A stretch of DNA of 64,000 nucleotides from Cyathus striatus (Eukaryota; Basidiomycota; Agaricomycetes; Agaricales; Nidulariaceae): assembly GCA_025738555.1 (NCBI GenBank), contig JAOVFP010000003.1, forward strand, positions 4,402,001-4,466,000. The letters run 5' to 3'. How positions within the stretch are numbered: position 1 is the first letter of the stretch; each line of letters starts with the position of its first letter. Positions 1-11,115 of this stretch are shown here, piece after piece. The notes under the pieces were generated by a model. It searched no databases, was not told the DNA's origin, and was given only the letters and a program-made list of their open reading frames with translations. The translations under genes and the position numbers were made by a program.

Positions 1-540
1 TCATAGAGTTGATGATATATGATTTCAAGGGACCATCTGACCATAAGTGTAGGTGATTTTGATCAAATAACAGCAGTGCTATTTGATTGTTGGCAATCAA
101 ATTCACCCAGCCACTATTTGATTGGGATCATAAACAATTATTGAAGTTCTAAATCAATATTACTATTGTATGAATGTATTAAGTGATCATAAACAATCAT
201 TGGTGTTTTCTAATCCAATATTAATATTGAATGGTGGTTAGGCAATCATAAACAATCAATGATCTTTACAAATTGAATATTAGTATCAATGGAGAGGCAA
301 TCATAAACAATCATTGATTTTTTCTAATTGAATATTATTATTGTATGAATGGTGAGGTGATCATAAATAATCATTGATTTTTACTAATTGAATATTAGTA
401 TGGATGGTTAGGCAATCATAAACAATCATTGATGTTTTCTAATCCAATATTAATATTGAATGGTGGTTAGGCAATCATAAGCAATCATTGATCTTTTCTA
501 ACTGAATATTAGTATGGATGGTTAGGCAATCATAAACAAT
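1..540. repeat. decayed family A minisatellite, ~55-59 bp unit
   Basis: About eight tandem copies of an AT-rich unit built around TGATCATAAACAATCATTGA, recurring near 126, 184, 242, 298, 357, 412, 471 and 526. The paired TGATCA-like words keep the roughly 10-bp spacing seen in the better preserved arrays at 11.2, 61.8 and 63.7 kb, so I read it as an old, diverged arm of family A. No coding content. Confidence 0.8.
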
Positions 541-2080
541 CATTGACATTTTACATCATGCTTTTCATGCAAGTCACACTTTTCATGTGTGTCATGCACA
601 TCACATTCATCATGCTTTTAGTGCTCATCATGTGTGTTACATCACTACATTTGTCATGCTTTGCACACCTATCATGTCTTTGATGAGTGTTACTCTTTTG
701 ATTCACATTACATGTTCTATATGTGTCACTCATCATGCTCTTATCACATGTTACATTTACCACAATTTTCACAGCTCAGTAAGGACCCTGGATTATTCCT
801 CCAAAGGTTTGATACAAAATTCCTGATTTTTTGGCCATAACAGGGGGACGAAAATTGATAAAAATTTCCCAGATTGTAGGGGGATATGGTATTTAAGCAA
901 CAAAATTTGTGGTTTACAGGGGGATACAGTATCTAACCTCTGAAGATAGTGTTTTTTGCTATCTAATCTAATTTTTTTTTGCATTTGAGTGATTCTGCCA
1001 TTTTGTGAGCTTCTTTACAACACTAAGAGCAGTACCCTTTTGTTCTGTGATCTCCACATATGTCTGAGTGAAGAAATTAGTATGCATTTCAAATATAGCT
1101 TCATTCTGTGGAAGAGTCTGGACTGAGGACACTGATATTGGACAGAGAAATGCAGCAGATGGAATGTGAACAAATTGAGGAACAGTTAGATGAGCTGCTA
1201 GGCCAAAAATACCATGAAAATGTCAGTGGCCCAGTCTAACTTGTTGCCAAACTTGCATTCCAATATACGATATAGCTGCAACATTACTTGAGGAAACACA
1301 ATTGTGTTTTCCACCTTTACCTGTACCTTTCTGATGACTTTTCCTGTTCCAATCTAATATGGGCAATAAAATGGTTAATTGTCAATATAAAAAATGAGTT
1401 TATGCAGAACAACACCAAAAAGAGACTACAGTTTTCCACTGTAAGACAAAGTGAATCAAGGGATATTTTTCATTTTCAAACAGGCTGAACCTAGTGATAG
1501 TGATGTCTGCAAGGGAAAGTGCTTGAGCCAGGGTGAGCAATAAGTGAGCAAGGTGAAATGACACTGGTATGCATTGGTAGGGGTAGATAAGATACTGGTA
1601 AGGGCTGTGCAGTAACTAGGGGATAGGTATCTTACCTGATTGTGACACCCGAATTACTGGGGGACTTCAAACTCAGCATCATGGTAAAAAAAATTCCATC
1701 AACTGGGGGATGCCTGCCAGGGAGTATCTAACCTTCTGCATATTTTTGGAAATCATAAGGGGACTTGTATCAAACCTGTGGCAGAATAATCCAGGGTCCT
1801 GCTCAGTAATCTAATTTGGCCTTTGACATTGACAACATATCTAAATTTGAAACTATGTGAAGTGGGGGATACTCAGTATATCACTTGTTATGCTCTATTA
1901 CCCTATCATGGTTTTCATTTGCATTATGTTTTTGATACAAGTCACATGTCAAGTTTGTCATTGGGGATGCCCAATCCTTGGTTATGGCGCCATGCCATGA
2001 CACATAGTCACACTGTGTGACAGTCCTGAAACTTGAAGCCAGACATATTTTTTGACATTCCTCCTTCCACATGTAATCTA
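541..2080. mobile_element. decayed family A interior (satellite plus core), split by 783-1800
   Basis: 541-640 is a CpG-less version of the GTCACGC satellite (GTCACACTTTTCATG-type words). 640-782 and 1801-1950 match the family A core found at 18580-18770, in reverse at 19640-19820, and again in reverse near 63300-63480. Shared landmarks are the GCTCAGTAAT block and the 'gtgggggatactcagtatatcac' stretch near 1862. The 18S rRNA module of the complete copies is absent here. The small open frames across this stretch are satellite artefacts. Confidence 0.75.
783..1800. mobile_element. non-autonomous TIR element, MULE-like (9-bp target duplication)
   Basis: Inverted ends begin GGACCCTGGATTATTC on the left and read AGGACCCTGGATTATTC when the right end is reversed. 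Similarity continues inward through a TTTGATACAA block. Flanks are an exact 9-bp duplication, GCTCAGTAA (774-782 and 1801-1809). Removing the element restores the core sequence seen uninterrupted at about 18697 and in reverse at 19735 and 63380, so the insertion is verified by paralogous empty sites. I see no transposase; the longest frames are under 70 codons. A 9-bp duplication suggests a Mutator-like family, which is inference. Confidence 0.85.
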
Positions 2081-2204
2081 CCATCATGAAATAACTTGTA
2101 TTATATTTGTATAGATTAGTACAATATATAAAATGTTTTGTTTCAAATTATACATAAATATAACAACAGAAAACTCAGATAGTTTCATAATCTGTGCAAT
2201 TTTG

Positions 2205-3596
2205 GAGCTCTTTACACTTAGCCAGGTGTTCTGTACAGATCTGTGTGGCATCCATATGGAATTTTTGGAATCTGTGTGGAATTTGCACAGATTTTTTTCT
2301 TTTTGGTAGAGGTTTTTTTGGGTCTGTACAGATTCTGCACAGATTCCACACAGAATCAAAAATTCCATGTGGATTCCACAGAATTCTGCATTACAGACCT
2401 GAAAAATCCTGTACAGATTCTTATTATACTTATTTCCTTATGGAAAATTAGAATAGAAAATTGTGTGATACTAAGCACTAAGTGTGACACTCTGCATTAA
2501 GCATGACACTAAGGGTTAAGTGTGACACTAAGGGTTAAGTGTGATACTAAGGGTTAAGTGTGACACTAAGGTTTAAGCGTGACACTAAGGGTTAAGTGTG
2601 ACACTAAGGGTTAAGTGTGATAATAAGGGTTAAGCGTGACACTAAGGTTTAAGCATGACACTATACATTGATTGTGACACTAAGTGTTGAGTGTGATACT
2701 AAGGGCTAAGTGTGACACTAAGGGTTGAGTGTGACACTAAGGGTTAAGCATGATACTAAGTGTTGAGTGTGACACTAAGGGTTAGGCATGATACTAAGTG
2801 TTGAGTGTGACACTCTGCATTAAGCATGACACTAAGGGTTGAATGTGACACTAAGGGTTAAGCGTGATACTAAGTGTTGAGTGTGACACTAAGTGTTAAG
2901 TGTGATACTAAATGTTGAGTGTGACATTAAGGGTTGAGTGTGACACTAAGTGTTAAGCATGATACTAAGTGTTGAGTGTGACACTAAGGGTTAAGCATAA
3001 TACTAAGGGTTGAGTGTGACACTAAGCATTGAGTGTGACACTAAGTGTTGAGTGCAACACTAAGGGTTAAGTGTGATACTAAGGGTTAAGCATGATACTA
3101 AGTGTTGAGTGTGACACTCTGCATTAAGCGTGACACTAAGGGTTGAGTGTGACACTCTGCATTAAGCATGACACTATGCATTGAGTGTGACACTATGCAT
3201 TAAGCATGACACTATACATTAAGTGTGATACTAAGTGTTGAGTGTGACACTATGCATTAAGCATAAAACTATACATTAAGTGTGATACTAAGTGTTGAGT
3301 GTGACACTATACATTAAGCATGACACTATGCATTGAGCATGATACTATATATTCAGTGTATCACAGATTTCGTGTAGTGTCACACTTGACACCTGTGACA
3401 AGGCAGCAATGCATGAATCCACACAGAATCCATGCAGAATATGTATGGAATTCATATAGAATAATTACCTCTAATAATAATAATAGCCACTATATAAATT
3501 CTGTATGGTATCTATACAGGTCTGTACGGGTCTGTACGGATCTGCACGGAATCTGCATGGATCTGTACAGACCTCTTGGGGGAGTGTAAATTACTG
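2205..3596. mobile_element. hAT-like non-autonomous element N1
   Basis: The left end reads GAGCTCTTTACACT and the right end, reversed, reads CAGTAATTTACACTCCCCC. An exact 8-bp duplication CAATTTTG flanks it (2197-2204 and 3597-3604). Subterminal zones (2225-2420 and 3410-3580) are packed with CTGTACAGATTCTG-like words, and the middle is a 19-bp minisatellite. There is no coding capacity. Terminal sequence and duplication length match the element at 58148-59728, although their interiors differ completely. Confidence 0.85.
2460..3355. repeat. 19-bp minisatellite, GTGTGACACTAAGGGTTAA
   Basis: Roughly 45 tandem copies of a 19-bp unit with variants (TATGCATT, CTCTGCATT and AAGTGTTGA in the second half). 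It lies wholly inside the hAT-like element. Each unit carries a TGTGACAC dyad core. Confidence 0.9.
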
Positions 3597-3781
3597 CAAT
3601 TTTGGCAGGGGAAAACCATTTTGAATAGAACTCAACACACAATTATCGGATCGACTTGTGTTATAGAGCAAAATTGTATTACTCATTGAGGAGAACAAAC
3701 GCCTGTGATTAGAAGTTTAAATTTAACACCTTAAGGCATAGTTCGACCAAATAAATCGCTACTTTTACATATTCCTGTTCA

Positions 3782-4370
3782 TAAATAAAAAATCTAAATG
3801 CGGAGAGTTGTAGCCATCGATGATTAGTGCAAAAATGCTCTATACATCGTATCATTCTGTGCAGTGGTTGTTGTGTTCTATACAGTTTAGTATCTGGCCT
3901 ACTGTGAGGTGCCCCAAGGCCAAAGCAAGCATGTGTAAATAAGAAGTTAATAGATTCCATGCTTTGACAACATGGCTTAACACTTCCCCTTTCATCACCC
4001 CATTCGATCTGTACACTCAGGATACTTTGAGATTGGTTTCTACAGTATATAAGTAGATTATTGAGCCATAATTATATATATTTACATTAAAATGCTATAT
4101 ATTCATGGCAGAAACAGTGTACTTAGCTCGAAAATTTATGATTTCTGCACATGTAAGTTTGAAAATAAAAAATCTAAATGCGGAGCATTGTAGCCATCGA
4201 TGAGTAGTGTGAAAACGCTCTATTAACCATATCAATCCGTGCAGTGGTTGCTTCGTTCTATACAATTTAGTGCTACCCTATGACCAAGGCAAACATGTGC
4301 AAACATGAGCTCAGATATTGATTACATGCTTTGACAACATGGTTTAATGCTTCTTCCTTCATCCTTCATT
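3782..4370. repeat. direct duplication of ~205 bp
   Basis: 3782-3985 and 4163-4370 are diverged direct copies that begin AATAAAAAATCTAAATGCGG and end around GACAACATGG. On the minus strand both encode a similar stretch (TKLYRTQQPLH... and TKLYRTKQPLH..., then HRWLQ-SAFRFFI). This may be a relic of a coding exon. I do not recognise it. The remaining 3605-3781 and 4371-4526 show nothing else. Confidence 0.65.
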
Positions 4371-4526
4371 CTATCTACACAACCAAAGTGCACTGTATAT
4401 GGTTACCAAGTACTACAGTTCGTGCTTGACTCAATAAGTATAGGATACTTCTACAATTTTCCAGCAAGCAAAAAAACATAAACTGGGGGCCAAGTACAGT
4501 CCCCTAGTTTCAACTTTAAAGGACAC

Positions 4527-4880
4527 TCAAAGCACCTTCTTAACTAATGCAACATCTCCAGGGGTGTTAGTAGCACCAACCAGCACTAACTGTATTGCAA
4601 TACCACATGGTAAGTGCCATGTAAGAGTGTTCTGACAACTGTACACTTCCAGCATGGAAGTTATAATATCCTGTATAGCCACATCAGTGTCATACCCATA
4701 CATAAAATGAGATGCAAATGCACACACCTCCTTGCCATCCACCCACTCGATGTAGAACATGTGCTGGAGCATGATGAGATTGCGCTCTCCCCTTTTGTAC
4801 TTCATCAATACTTCTAGATGTGCACAGAGCGCATCGAGGAGGTTCTAACTCCTTAGCGCTTGATGCAACTCTTGCATTTG
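4527..4880 (-). pseudogene. unrecognised gene fragment
   Basis: An open frame of 93 codons (4808 to 4527) whose frame extends upstream with stops. It holds soluble-looking sequence such as YIEWVDGKEVCAFASHFMYG and ends LVKKVL. Composition and hydrophobic spacing look like real protein, but I recognise no family and the 5' part is broken. It may be the C-terminal remnant of a degraded gene. Confidence 0.35.
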
Positions 4881-5447
4881 AGTTATGGCCAATCCAGTGT
4901 CGGTCTCATGATATGTATGCAAAGGAGATGAAGTAAGGCTAAGCGTAAGCCATTGGTTTGTCTCTGGCACTTTTGATATCAAAGGTGTCAGTGGTGCAAG
5001 GAAACCCAACTTCTAAGTACACTTGTGAATGGTGGTAGGAGATGGTGAGTTCATTGGATGGGTGGCTGATGATGATATTCCACTGCTGAGAATCAGAAGA
5101 ATCCAATCCCGGAGAATAGTGAAACGTACGTGGTGTGCATATTGTTCAGCATAATGGTCTCTCTTGTGACCTCAGGGATACAGGTGTGACTCCTTGCCCT
5201 CCTCAAAAGTCAAGATCAATGACACATGCTCAAACTTGGGGGACCTATCTTCAGTAGCTCACTTGCTACTAAAAAGCACAAATCTTCTGGATGCACAGCT
5301 GATTTGAGAGAATATTCTATGTTCTAGACACAAATGTATGCAATGTGGTAGTGAAGCAGGAAGATGGGAGACTCTGACTTGACTCTGACTGCAGACATGT
5401 CACATGAGCTGGCTGGCTATTGACAATAATATTGATCTTGTGTTGAT
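4881..5447. other. no gene seen
   Basis: Mixed-composition intergenic sequence upstream of the gene at 5448. I find no convincing frames, tandem repeats or inverted ends. Confidence 0.5.
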
Positions 5448-6086
5448 GTGTGTGATGCATGTGATGATGTAAGCAAGAAGTTCATAAGGTCGAGTCACAC
5501 CGTCACAGCGCTGCTTTCTCATCCTCAACTACTACCATCATCTATTGTTCGCATCTTTGTCATCATCTTTAGTGGATTTCTTCTCAATAGAGCACTCAAA
5601 CAGTCCTTAAAATCAGAGCACCAGCTCAGCCTGAAGAGGTTTATCTTTGACAAGCAACCCAATGATCACACCCTCGCAGAAATGAGCAGGTTCTTCAAAG
5701 CCATACATGAGTTCCTCAACAAGATTGCCAGAAAGAAGAAATATGACACTGACCCTACCTGGGAACAGCTCCAGAAGAACTGGGAGAAGACAGGGAAGGC
5801 CATTGCGAATAGCTTGGTGGATATGGATACTATGCAGGCCTTGGCATTGTTGGAGGAGGATGTGGATGCATTGGAGAGCAGGATGAGGGCAAAGGTGATT
5901 ATTATGCATGAGAGTGAGAGGTTGGTTGCAGAGCTCCAGTCAGTGGAGAAGGAAGAGGGGGGTGTGAACATGCAGAAGTTTGCAAAGATATTAACAGAGT
6001 TTTTATCTAAGGAAGTGGAGGCTACAAATTTTGATGTTGAGGAGGAGGAGGAGGAGGAGGAGGAGGTGCCAACTTGGATAATGTAA
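5448..6086 (+). CDS. uncharacterised 212-aa protein with coiled-coil and acidic tail
   Basis: A single uninterrupted frame of 212 codons. A hydrophobic segment around residues 30-48 (SSIVRIFVIIFSGFLLNRAL) could be a membrane anchor, or it could be intronic sequence read through. Residues 60-125 are charged and helical (KAIHEFLNKIARKKKYDT...WEQLQKNWEK). Residues 130-180 look coiled-coil. The C-terminus is a run of nine glutamates, then VPTWIM. The Glu run comes from a GAG/GAGGAG microsatellite. The start is uncertain: the first ATG is used, and an internal Met near residue 80 (AEMSRFF) is an alternative. I recognise no family. Length, codon use and absence of stops in a region where neighbours are riddled with them argue that it is real. 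Confidence 0.55.
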   Translation: MCDACDDVSKKFIRSSHTVTALLSHPQLLPSSIVRIFVIIFSGFLLNRALKQSLKSEHQLSLKRFIFDKQPNDHTLAEMSRFFKAIHEFLNKIARKKKYDTDPTWEQLQKNWEKTGKAIANSLVDMDTMQALALLEEDVDALESRMRAKVIIMHESERLVAELQSVEKEEGGVNMQKFAKILTEFLSKEVEATNFDVEEEEEEEEEVPTWIM

Positions 6087-6653
6087 TTAATTCAGTAGAA
6101 AGTGTCAGAGAGGTGGATTACATTCTCATTCATTGTTTTGCCTTCTGTTTTACCAACTTGTAGTTTTAACATGCAGAATCGGGCCTTCAAATCGTTTGCT
6201 TGAATAGCCTGCAGCAGCTAATAATATAAATTGCTGGTGATATGCCAACTTTGGAGAGTTAGATTCAATAGAAGTGGATCTTTGGGGGGCTTTGCTTATT
6301 CATTGCTTTATCTTTTGAACACACGAAATCAGAATCCATTACTGTTGACATACATGTATAAGTTACAAGCTAGCAATGTCCTCACTGTAATATATATTTG
6401 CACTCAGGCAGTTCTATACCATTGTATTGCCATCATACTGATGATATACTGCAAGATATGCTCAGGGCTTGAGATTGGGGTAGAAGCATTTCATGTCATA
6501 GATTTCTTTGGGGAAATCTAACTGGACGAAGCATACATGTACTATGCTCTCTTTGTTCAAAAATTCCACTCACTGTTATCACCTCCACTTAAGAAAAAGA
6601 TGCTATCAATATGATATACAGCTACCACTTATGCATCCTCATCACTTCTGTTA
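6087..6653. other. no gene seen
   Basis: AT-rich spacer between the gene ending at 6086 and the 3' end of the F-box pseudogene. The frame at 6231-6521 has no protein-like features. Confidence 0.5.
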
Positions 6654-8543
6654 CTATAATTCAGTGTAAATCTCCCTCTTGACTGTAGAGTCATATTCAT
6701 AGGGACTACCCCAACAGACTGCCAAACCCTCCCATGGAGAAAGTGAGTTATTTGTATCCTTCCTAAAATACACAGCAGAATCCTTGCCTAGTGACAACTT
6801 CTTATCAGGCTGTGTTTTTTGTTTAAAGTCACTTACAAACACACACAGCTTCCAAAGAGCAGCAATACACCCATCATTAAGATGTGCCAGTCTGCGGGCT
6901 TCCACAAATTCTCAAATTCCATATCCCATGAAATCTGTCAAAAGATTGTAATCGAAATCCAACACCTCTAGCTGTGGACATGTGATATCTGAGTAACCTT
7001 TTCCCAAAGGCGAAGGAGCAGATAATAGGTCATCAGTGAAGATATTAGACTGAGTGACTGGGTAAATAGGCAGTGGTAAAGTTGACCATCTAGTATCATG
7101 GTCCACTGTAATGAACTTCAGGGATTTAAGATGTGGTATGTCATGAAGAATTTAAACCACATCTCTGGGTGAAGTTAGCCAAAAGGGTGAATGCAGCGCT
7201 AGATATAGATCGTCTCTACTGTCATGTATCACCGTCATTAAGATTTCTCAGACAAAGCCAGGCATGAAACCAGGAGTATATCCCGGAATATCTAAATCAA
7301 ACTGTTTAATAGAAGGAAGATAGAGGCGTTTCACAAGGCTTTTGATCTCATTCGATGGGGGTAATGAGAGGTATAGTGTTGTTAATTGCTGAAGCGTGAT
7401 ATCTCCTGTGATGGGTGGCCATGAGTTAGCATCAATTTGAGATGGGGTTATAGCTCCTGAAAGTTTCAACTTCAATGTCTCCAAAGCAAGACAATGGCGA
7501 AGTATTGTCAATGTGTGATCAACCATATTCCCTAGGTACAAGCTTGACTTCGTTTCCAGCTCCAGGTTCAATTCTGTAAGTTGTCTCCAAACATGTTGTT
7601 CGTGTTGCAGGGTAGAAGAAAAGTCTGCAAGATAAACCCTATAGCCACTGATTGTAGCAGATGTGACACAAGAAAGAAGGCCAACAATATTCTCCCACTG
7701 AACTCACACTTCAGCATCTCCTGTCCATACAGTGCTTAGATAATTGGTGAGATGAAGCTTCCTCAGCGTTTTTAAGTGTTCTTCCATTAGCCCACTTTTG
7801 AGCAGGTCACCCAGAATATCTGAAGAAAGATAAACATCAAGCTTGTACCAATGTCGATGATGCAGTAGTATGGTGTTGCTAATAAGTGATAGATATAGGT
7901 GCTGTATTTCCGATATAATGTCATCATAATTAGTATTGCCCATTGTGAAGTAAGGGCTTTCATAGAGCAATATTGATAAGGGACATGATCCAGATCGATC
8001 CAGCCACATCCTGGCAGCAGCTTGATGCTGATCAAGTTTAAGGCACACCATGCCTTCGTGGATTGAAACAAGGTTTGCGTGTGGGTAATATCCTGTATCG
8101 AGAGTGGGAAGAACAATGTGAATTGCTGCCCACAACCATGGTGTCGAATGAGCAATACTCCTCCAGGAGCTGCAGATACGCGTCAACAGCAGTGGTGCTT
8201 CTGTAGAACTCATACAAGGATTGTGATCTGTTGGAAGACAAGAAATAAATATCTCCTCAAGGATGTCTCAGCTGAGCCTTCAAGCAGGTGATATCAGAGC
8301 ATGATATGGCTCAATGAGGTCAGGTACTTTCGAACATTTGTCCTGTAGCAAATCAAGTTGTTGTTGAAGCTGGTTGATTTCATTGTCAATGGTGTGAACT
8401 TCTTTAGCTGATTTTTCCAAGAAGTCCTTGATTTTCCTTGTTTCTTCAATTGACAGAGCGTAGTTAGTACCAATATGATGTTGGAACGATGAATCCATAT
8501 TCAATATGAGACCTATAAGTTTGAAGAATGTAGGATGGTTCAC
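6654..8543 (-). pseudogene. F-box protein (basidiomycete F-box/LRR type), disabled by in-frame stops only
   Basis: One continuous minus-strand frame of 629 codons. It starts MNHPTFF..., or more likely at the internal MDSSFQHHIGTN. In order it has an N-terminal coiled coil (IEETRKIKDFLEKSAKEV...INQLQQQLDLL), the F-box core (DILEEIFISCLP, then SSTEAPLLLTRICSSWRSIA), and a long leucine-rich C-terminal region ending KREIYTEL. Such proteins are substrate adaptors of SCF ubiquitin ligases. The frame is never shifted, but it carries TGA at 8280-8282, 8268-8270, 7704-7706, 7248-7250 and 6912-6914 and TAA at 7152-7154. In context these fit CGA or CAA codons hit by C-to-T change (the first falls at the Arg expected after 'SPA'). 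The terminal TAG at 6654 is probably the original stop. No intron is evident. Confidence 0.85.
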
Positions 8544-9574
8544 TTAGACAGGACCAAGATGGGACTCACTGTATGGGTGAAGGGGGTTGATAGTAAACAG
8601 CTGCTGTACAGCATTTCCATCACAGTCATAACCAGCCTACTTATTCCTGCATTATCTAATCTAGTTCACTTCAGACACCCACTGTTTAACTGCCAAATGT
8701 TAAGGCAATTGTTTGATGTATGTTAAGTATACCGACTTCTGTAAGTAAGAACTTTTAGCACATAAATTCAGTTGAAGTACCAGCTCACCAAGGCTTTCAG
8801 TGGCCTGCCTCTTTTGTTGCTCTTTGGGGGCTCTGGCATTGCACATTGCTAGTTTGTTGCTACTTAGTAGTGGAAGAGACACAGAGCGATGCCAGCAGCA
8901 GTGTCTTAACACACCTGTAGAATAGCACTGCAGCTAAGAAATTGTAAAAGGACATGATATATGTTAAAAGAACTTCATTTTACAACACAGACTTGGAGGA
9001 GGCTTGGAGTTGCTTGGAGGAGGCCCTGGATTTTGTCTGAGCTCTGAATTGGCCACTGCATGATGCAAGATCTGGTTACAATCACATGGATGTTATCCTG
9101 TGTGACATTCACACTTAACCTCTGAAGCTTCCATCAACCAACGTTAACATGTTCACAACACATTCATCAATGTCCATAGCACTATGGGGATTGTCTCGGT
9201 CATATACTATGTTGAGCTCTCATATGTGTTGTGGCTGAAATTCTCGATGTACTCATGAATATCAGCCGTAGCTGGATCCAATGAGAGAAGCATTCTCTGG
9301 GCCCACCAAATTCAAGACAGAGAAGGATAGCTGGAGAGCACTTACTAATTGTTTTTCTTGCTAGATCTTGCCAAATGCCCAAATTGGGGTTGCTTGAGGG
9401 AAGAAGCATGTAGGTGTGAGTTTCAAGGGAGCTGTCCAGCTCCTGTCAATGGCTTTCAATCAAGAAGGATACCAGTACAGGGTTAGAAGTAGCCAGCCAA
9501 TAGTGGCTTTGTTTTTCTTTTTTTTCTCTGCTTTTATTTGATTTTACTTACTTTTTTTGTTACCTAATCAAGGG
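8544..9574. other. no gene seen
   Basis: Unique-looking AT-rich sequence. Several short frames on both strands lack any recognisable motif, and I see no clear repeat structure. Confidence 0.5.
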
Positions 9575-10528
9575 TGTTAGGATTTGCTGGAGTAGGAAGG
9601 TTGGGTTAGGTGCTTTTTGGAGCTGCGACAGAGGCACTAGGGGACTGCTCTGTGCAGGGGGAGCAGATGCAAATCGCAAATAGTTCTTAAGCCCTTGGAA
9701 CTGTGCCTGAAATCACTGAGTCTGGCTTTCCTGTTTTGGTAAATTTTTGACATCTCTCTTTCTTATTGCTTGACAAGGACTCTTAGACACGATGTAGAGT
9801 AGTGTAGTTAGAGAATTGAGGTCTGTGACGCAAGAGAGTGTGTTGCACAGACCATTACTTGTTTGTACTTAAACCCTCTCCCCACTGAGGGAGGAATTTA
9901 TCTTTTGCTCACTTGGTATTGTCTTTGGAACTGTGCTTTGAACTGAGATCAACTGTATCATCTCTTAATCTACTTTTATCATCTCATTTATCATACTAGT
10001 TAAGTATTTTCTCACATTCTTCCTCTTCATTCCCCCCACACTTTGCTCCTGTGACGTTTAAACACATCGCATTTGTCTCCATGTGTGGATTACATAATCC
10101 GCCAAACATGTCTCTCACGAGGTCTAATGGACTGCATCTTGCTTGCCAGAGCTTCGTTTACTCATACACTAACACACAGGCTCCCGCCAACAGACTCTCA
10201 TGTCTCCTCCCCTCTTCCACAAGTGGTGACCACCGCAGGTCTTGCTGTGGGGTCTCTTTCTCTGTGTGTGCTTTCTCTTTCTGTCTCTTACTAACTCCTA
10301 CTTCTCTAGAAGTTTACTTTGCACATGAGTGCATTGCTCTCTAGTCTCTGGCAACAAACTCTGTCTATCATCTCACTTCAACAACATACTCTACCCTCAC
10401 CTCACTTAACATTGTTATGGTAGTTCAATTACAATCATTCATCCTTATTCCTGGCTCTTCCTGTCGACGTCTACACAACTTTCAACTGGGGATTATTGCC
10501 AAGTGACTTATACTTCATTGCTATTTCG
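9575..10528 (+). other. possible 5' LTR and leader of the Gypsy relic
   Basis: Begins TGTTAGGATTTGC near 9575 and runs to the gag start. It contains a pyrimidine-rich stretch with a TTAAACCCTCTCC block near 9870-9885, as in LTR promoters, and a C/T-rich leader (10180-10480). I cannot find the partner LTR in the window, so the boundaries are guesses. Confidence 0.3.
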
Positions 10529-11115
10529 ATGTCTGAAAATGCTGGTACAGCACAGTCTGGTGCTGCTGGAGGTTCTGGTTCTGGTGGTTCTGGTGGATTG
10601 GGTTCTGCAGGAGCTGTGCGTGCAGCAGCTGTAGCACCAGCCATGCCACTGAATCAACGATTCTTTTCACCTATGCCTATTCCAGGACAATGTGATACCA
10701 TCATCTTCAAAGGGAAACATGTATCAGATTTCATTGCTGCACTCAAAGGTTATGCAGATGCTGCAGGAGTTGCCCATGAAGATTTACCTGGTCATGTTCT
10801 TCGTTACTGCAACAACTGAACCTGTATTGCTCTTGAGAACTGAAGTGTTTGGATGAGGAACAATTGGGTAGTGGCTAAGGCCCTTCTCAAGAAGCTTTAC
10901 ATGTCTAGTGATGAAGCACCTCATATTATGCTGGAATTTTTGCGCACCTGGGTGATGCAGCATGCCAAGGAAGCTATTATCACTGACAAGAAGGGAGTGG
11001 ATCGCTATTATTGCAATTATACCACTCAGTCTGACTATTTGCTATCTAATCATTTGCTCCTTGAACATGACACTAATTTATGGTTTTATTTAGGGATACC
11101 TAATGACCTTGAGGG
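10529..11115 (+). pseudogene. Ty3/Gypsy gag fragment
   Basis: The frame starts MSENAGTAQSG, has a Gly/Ser/Ala-rich N-terminus, then a capsid-like region (IIFKGKHVSDFIAALKGYAD, DLPGHVLRYC, LLEHDTNLWFYLGIP) typical of agaricomycete Gypsy gag. TGA stops at 10817-10819 and 10841-10843 interrupt one unshifted frame. Sequence homology stops abruptly at NDLEG, where the family A terminus GTGTCAGCC begins (11116), so the gag was truncated by that insertion. A pol fragment of the same superfamily resumes at 13540. Confidence 0.8.

Noticed and set aside
2500..3100. Telomeric or subtelomeric repeat
   Set aside because: AAGGGTTA resembles the fungal TTAGGG unit, but it occurs once per 19-bp unit in an element with hAT-like ends, not as pure tandem hexamers.
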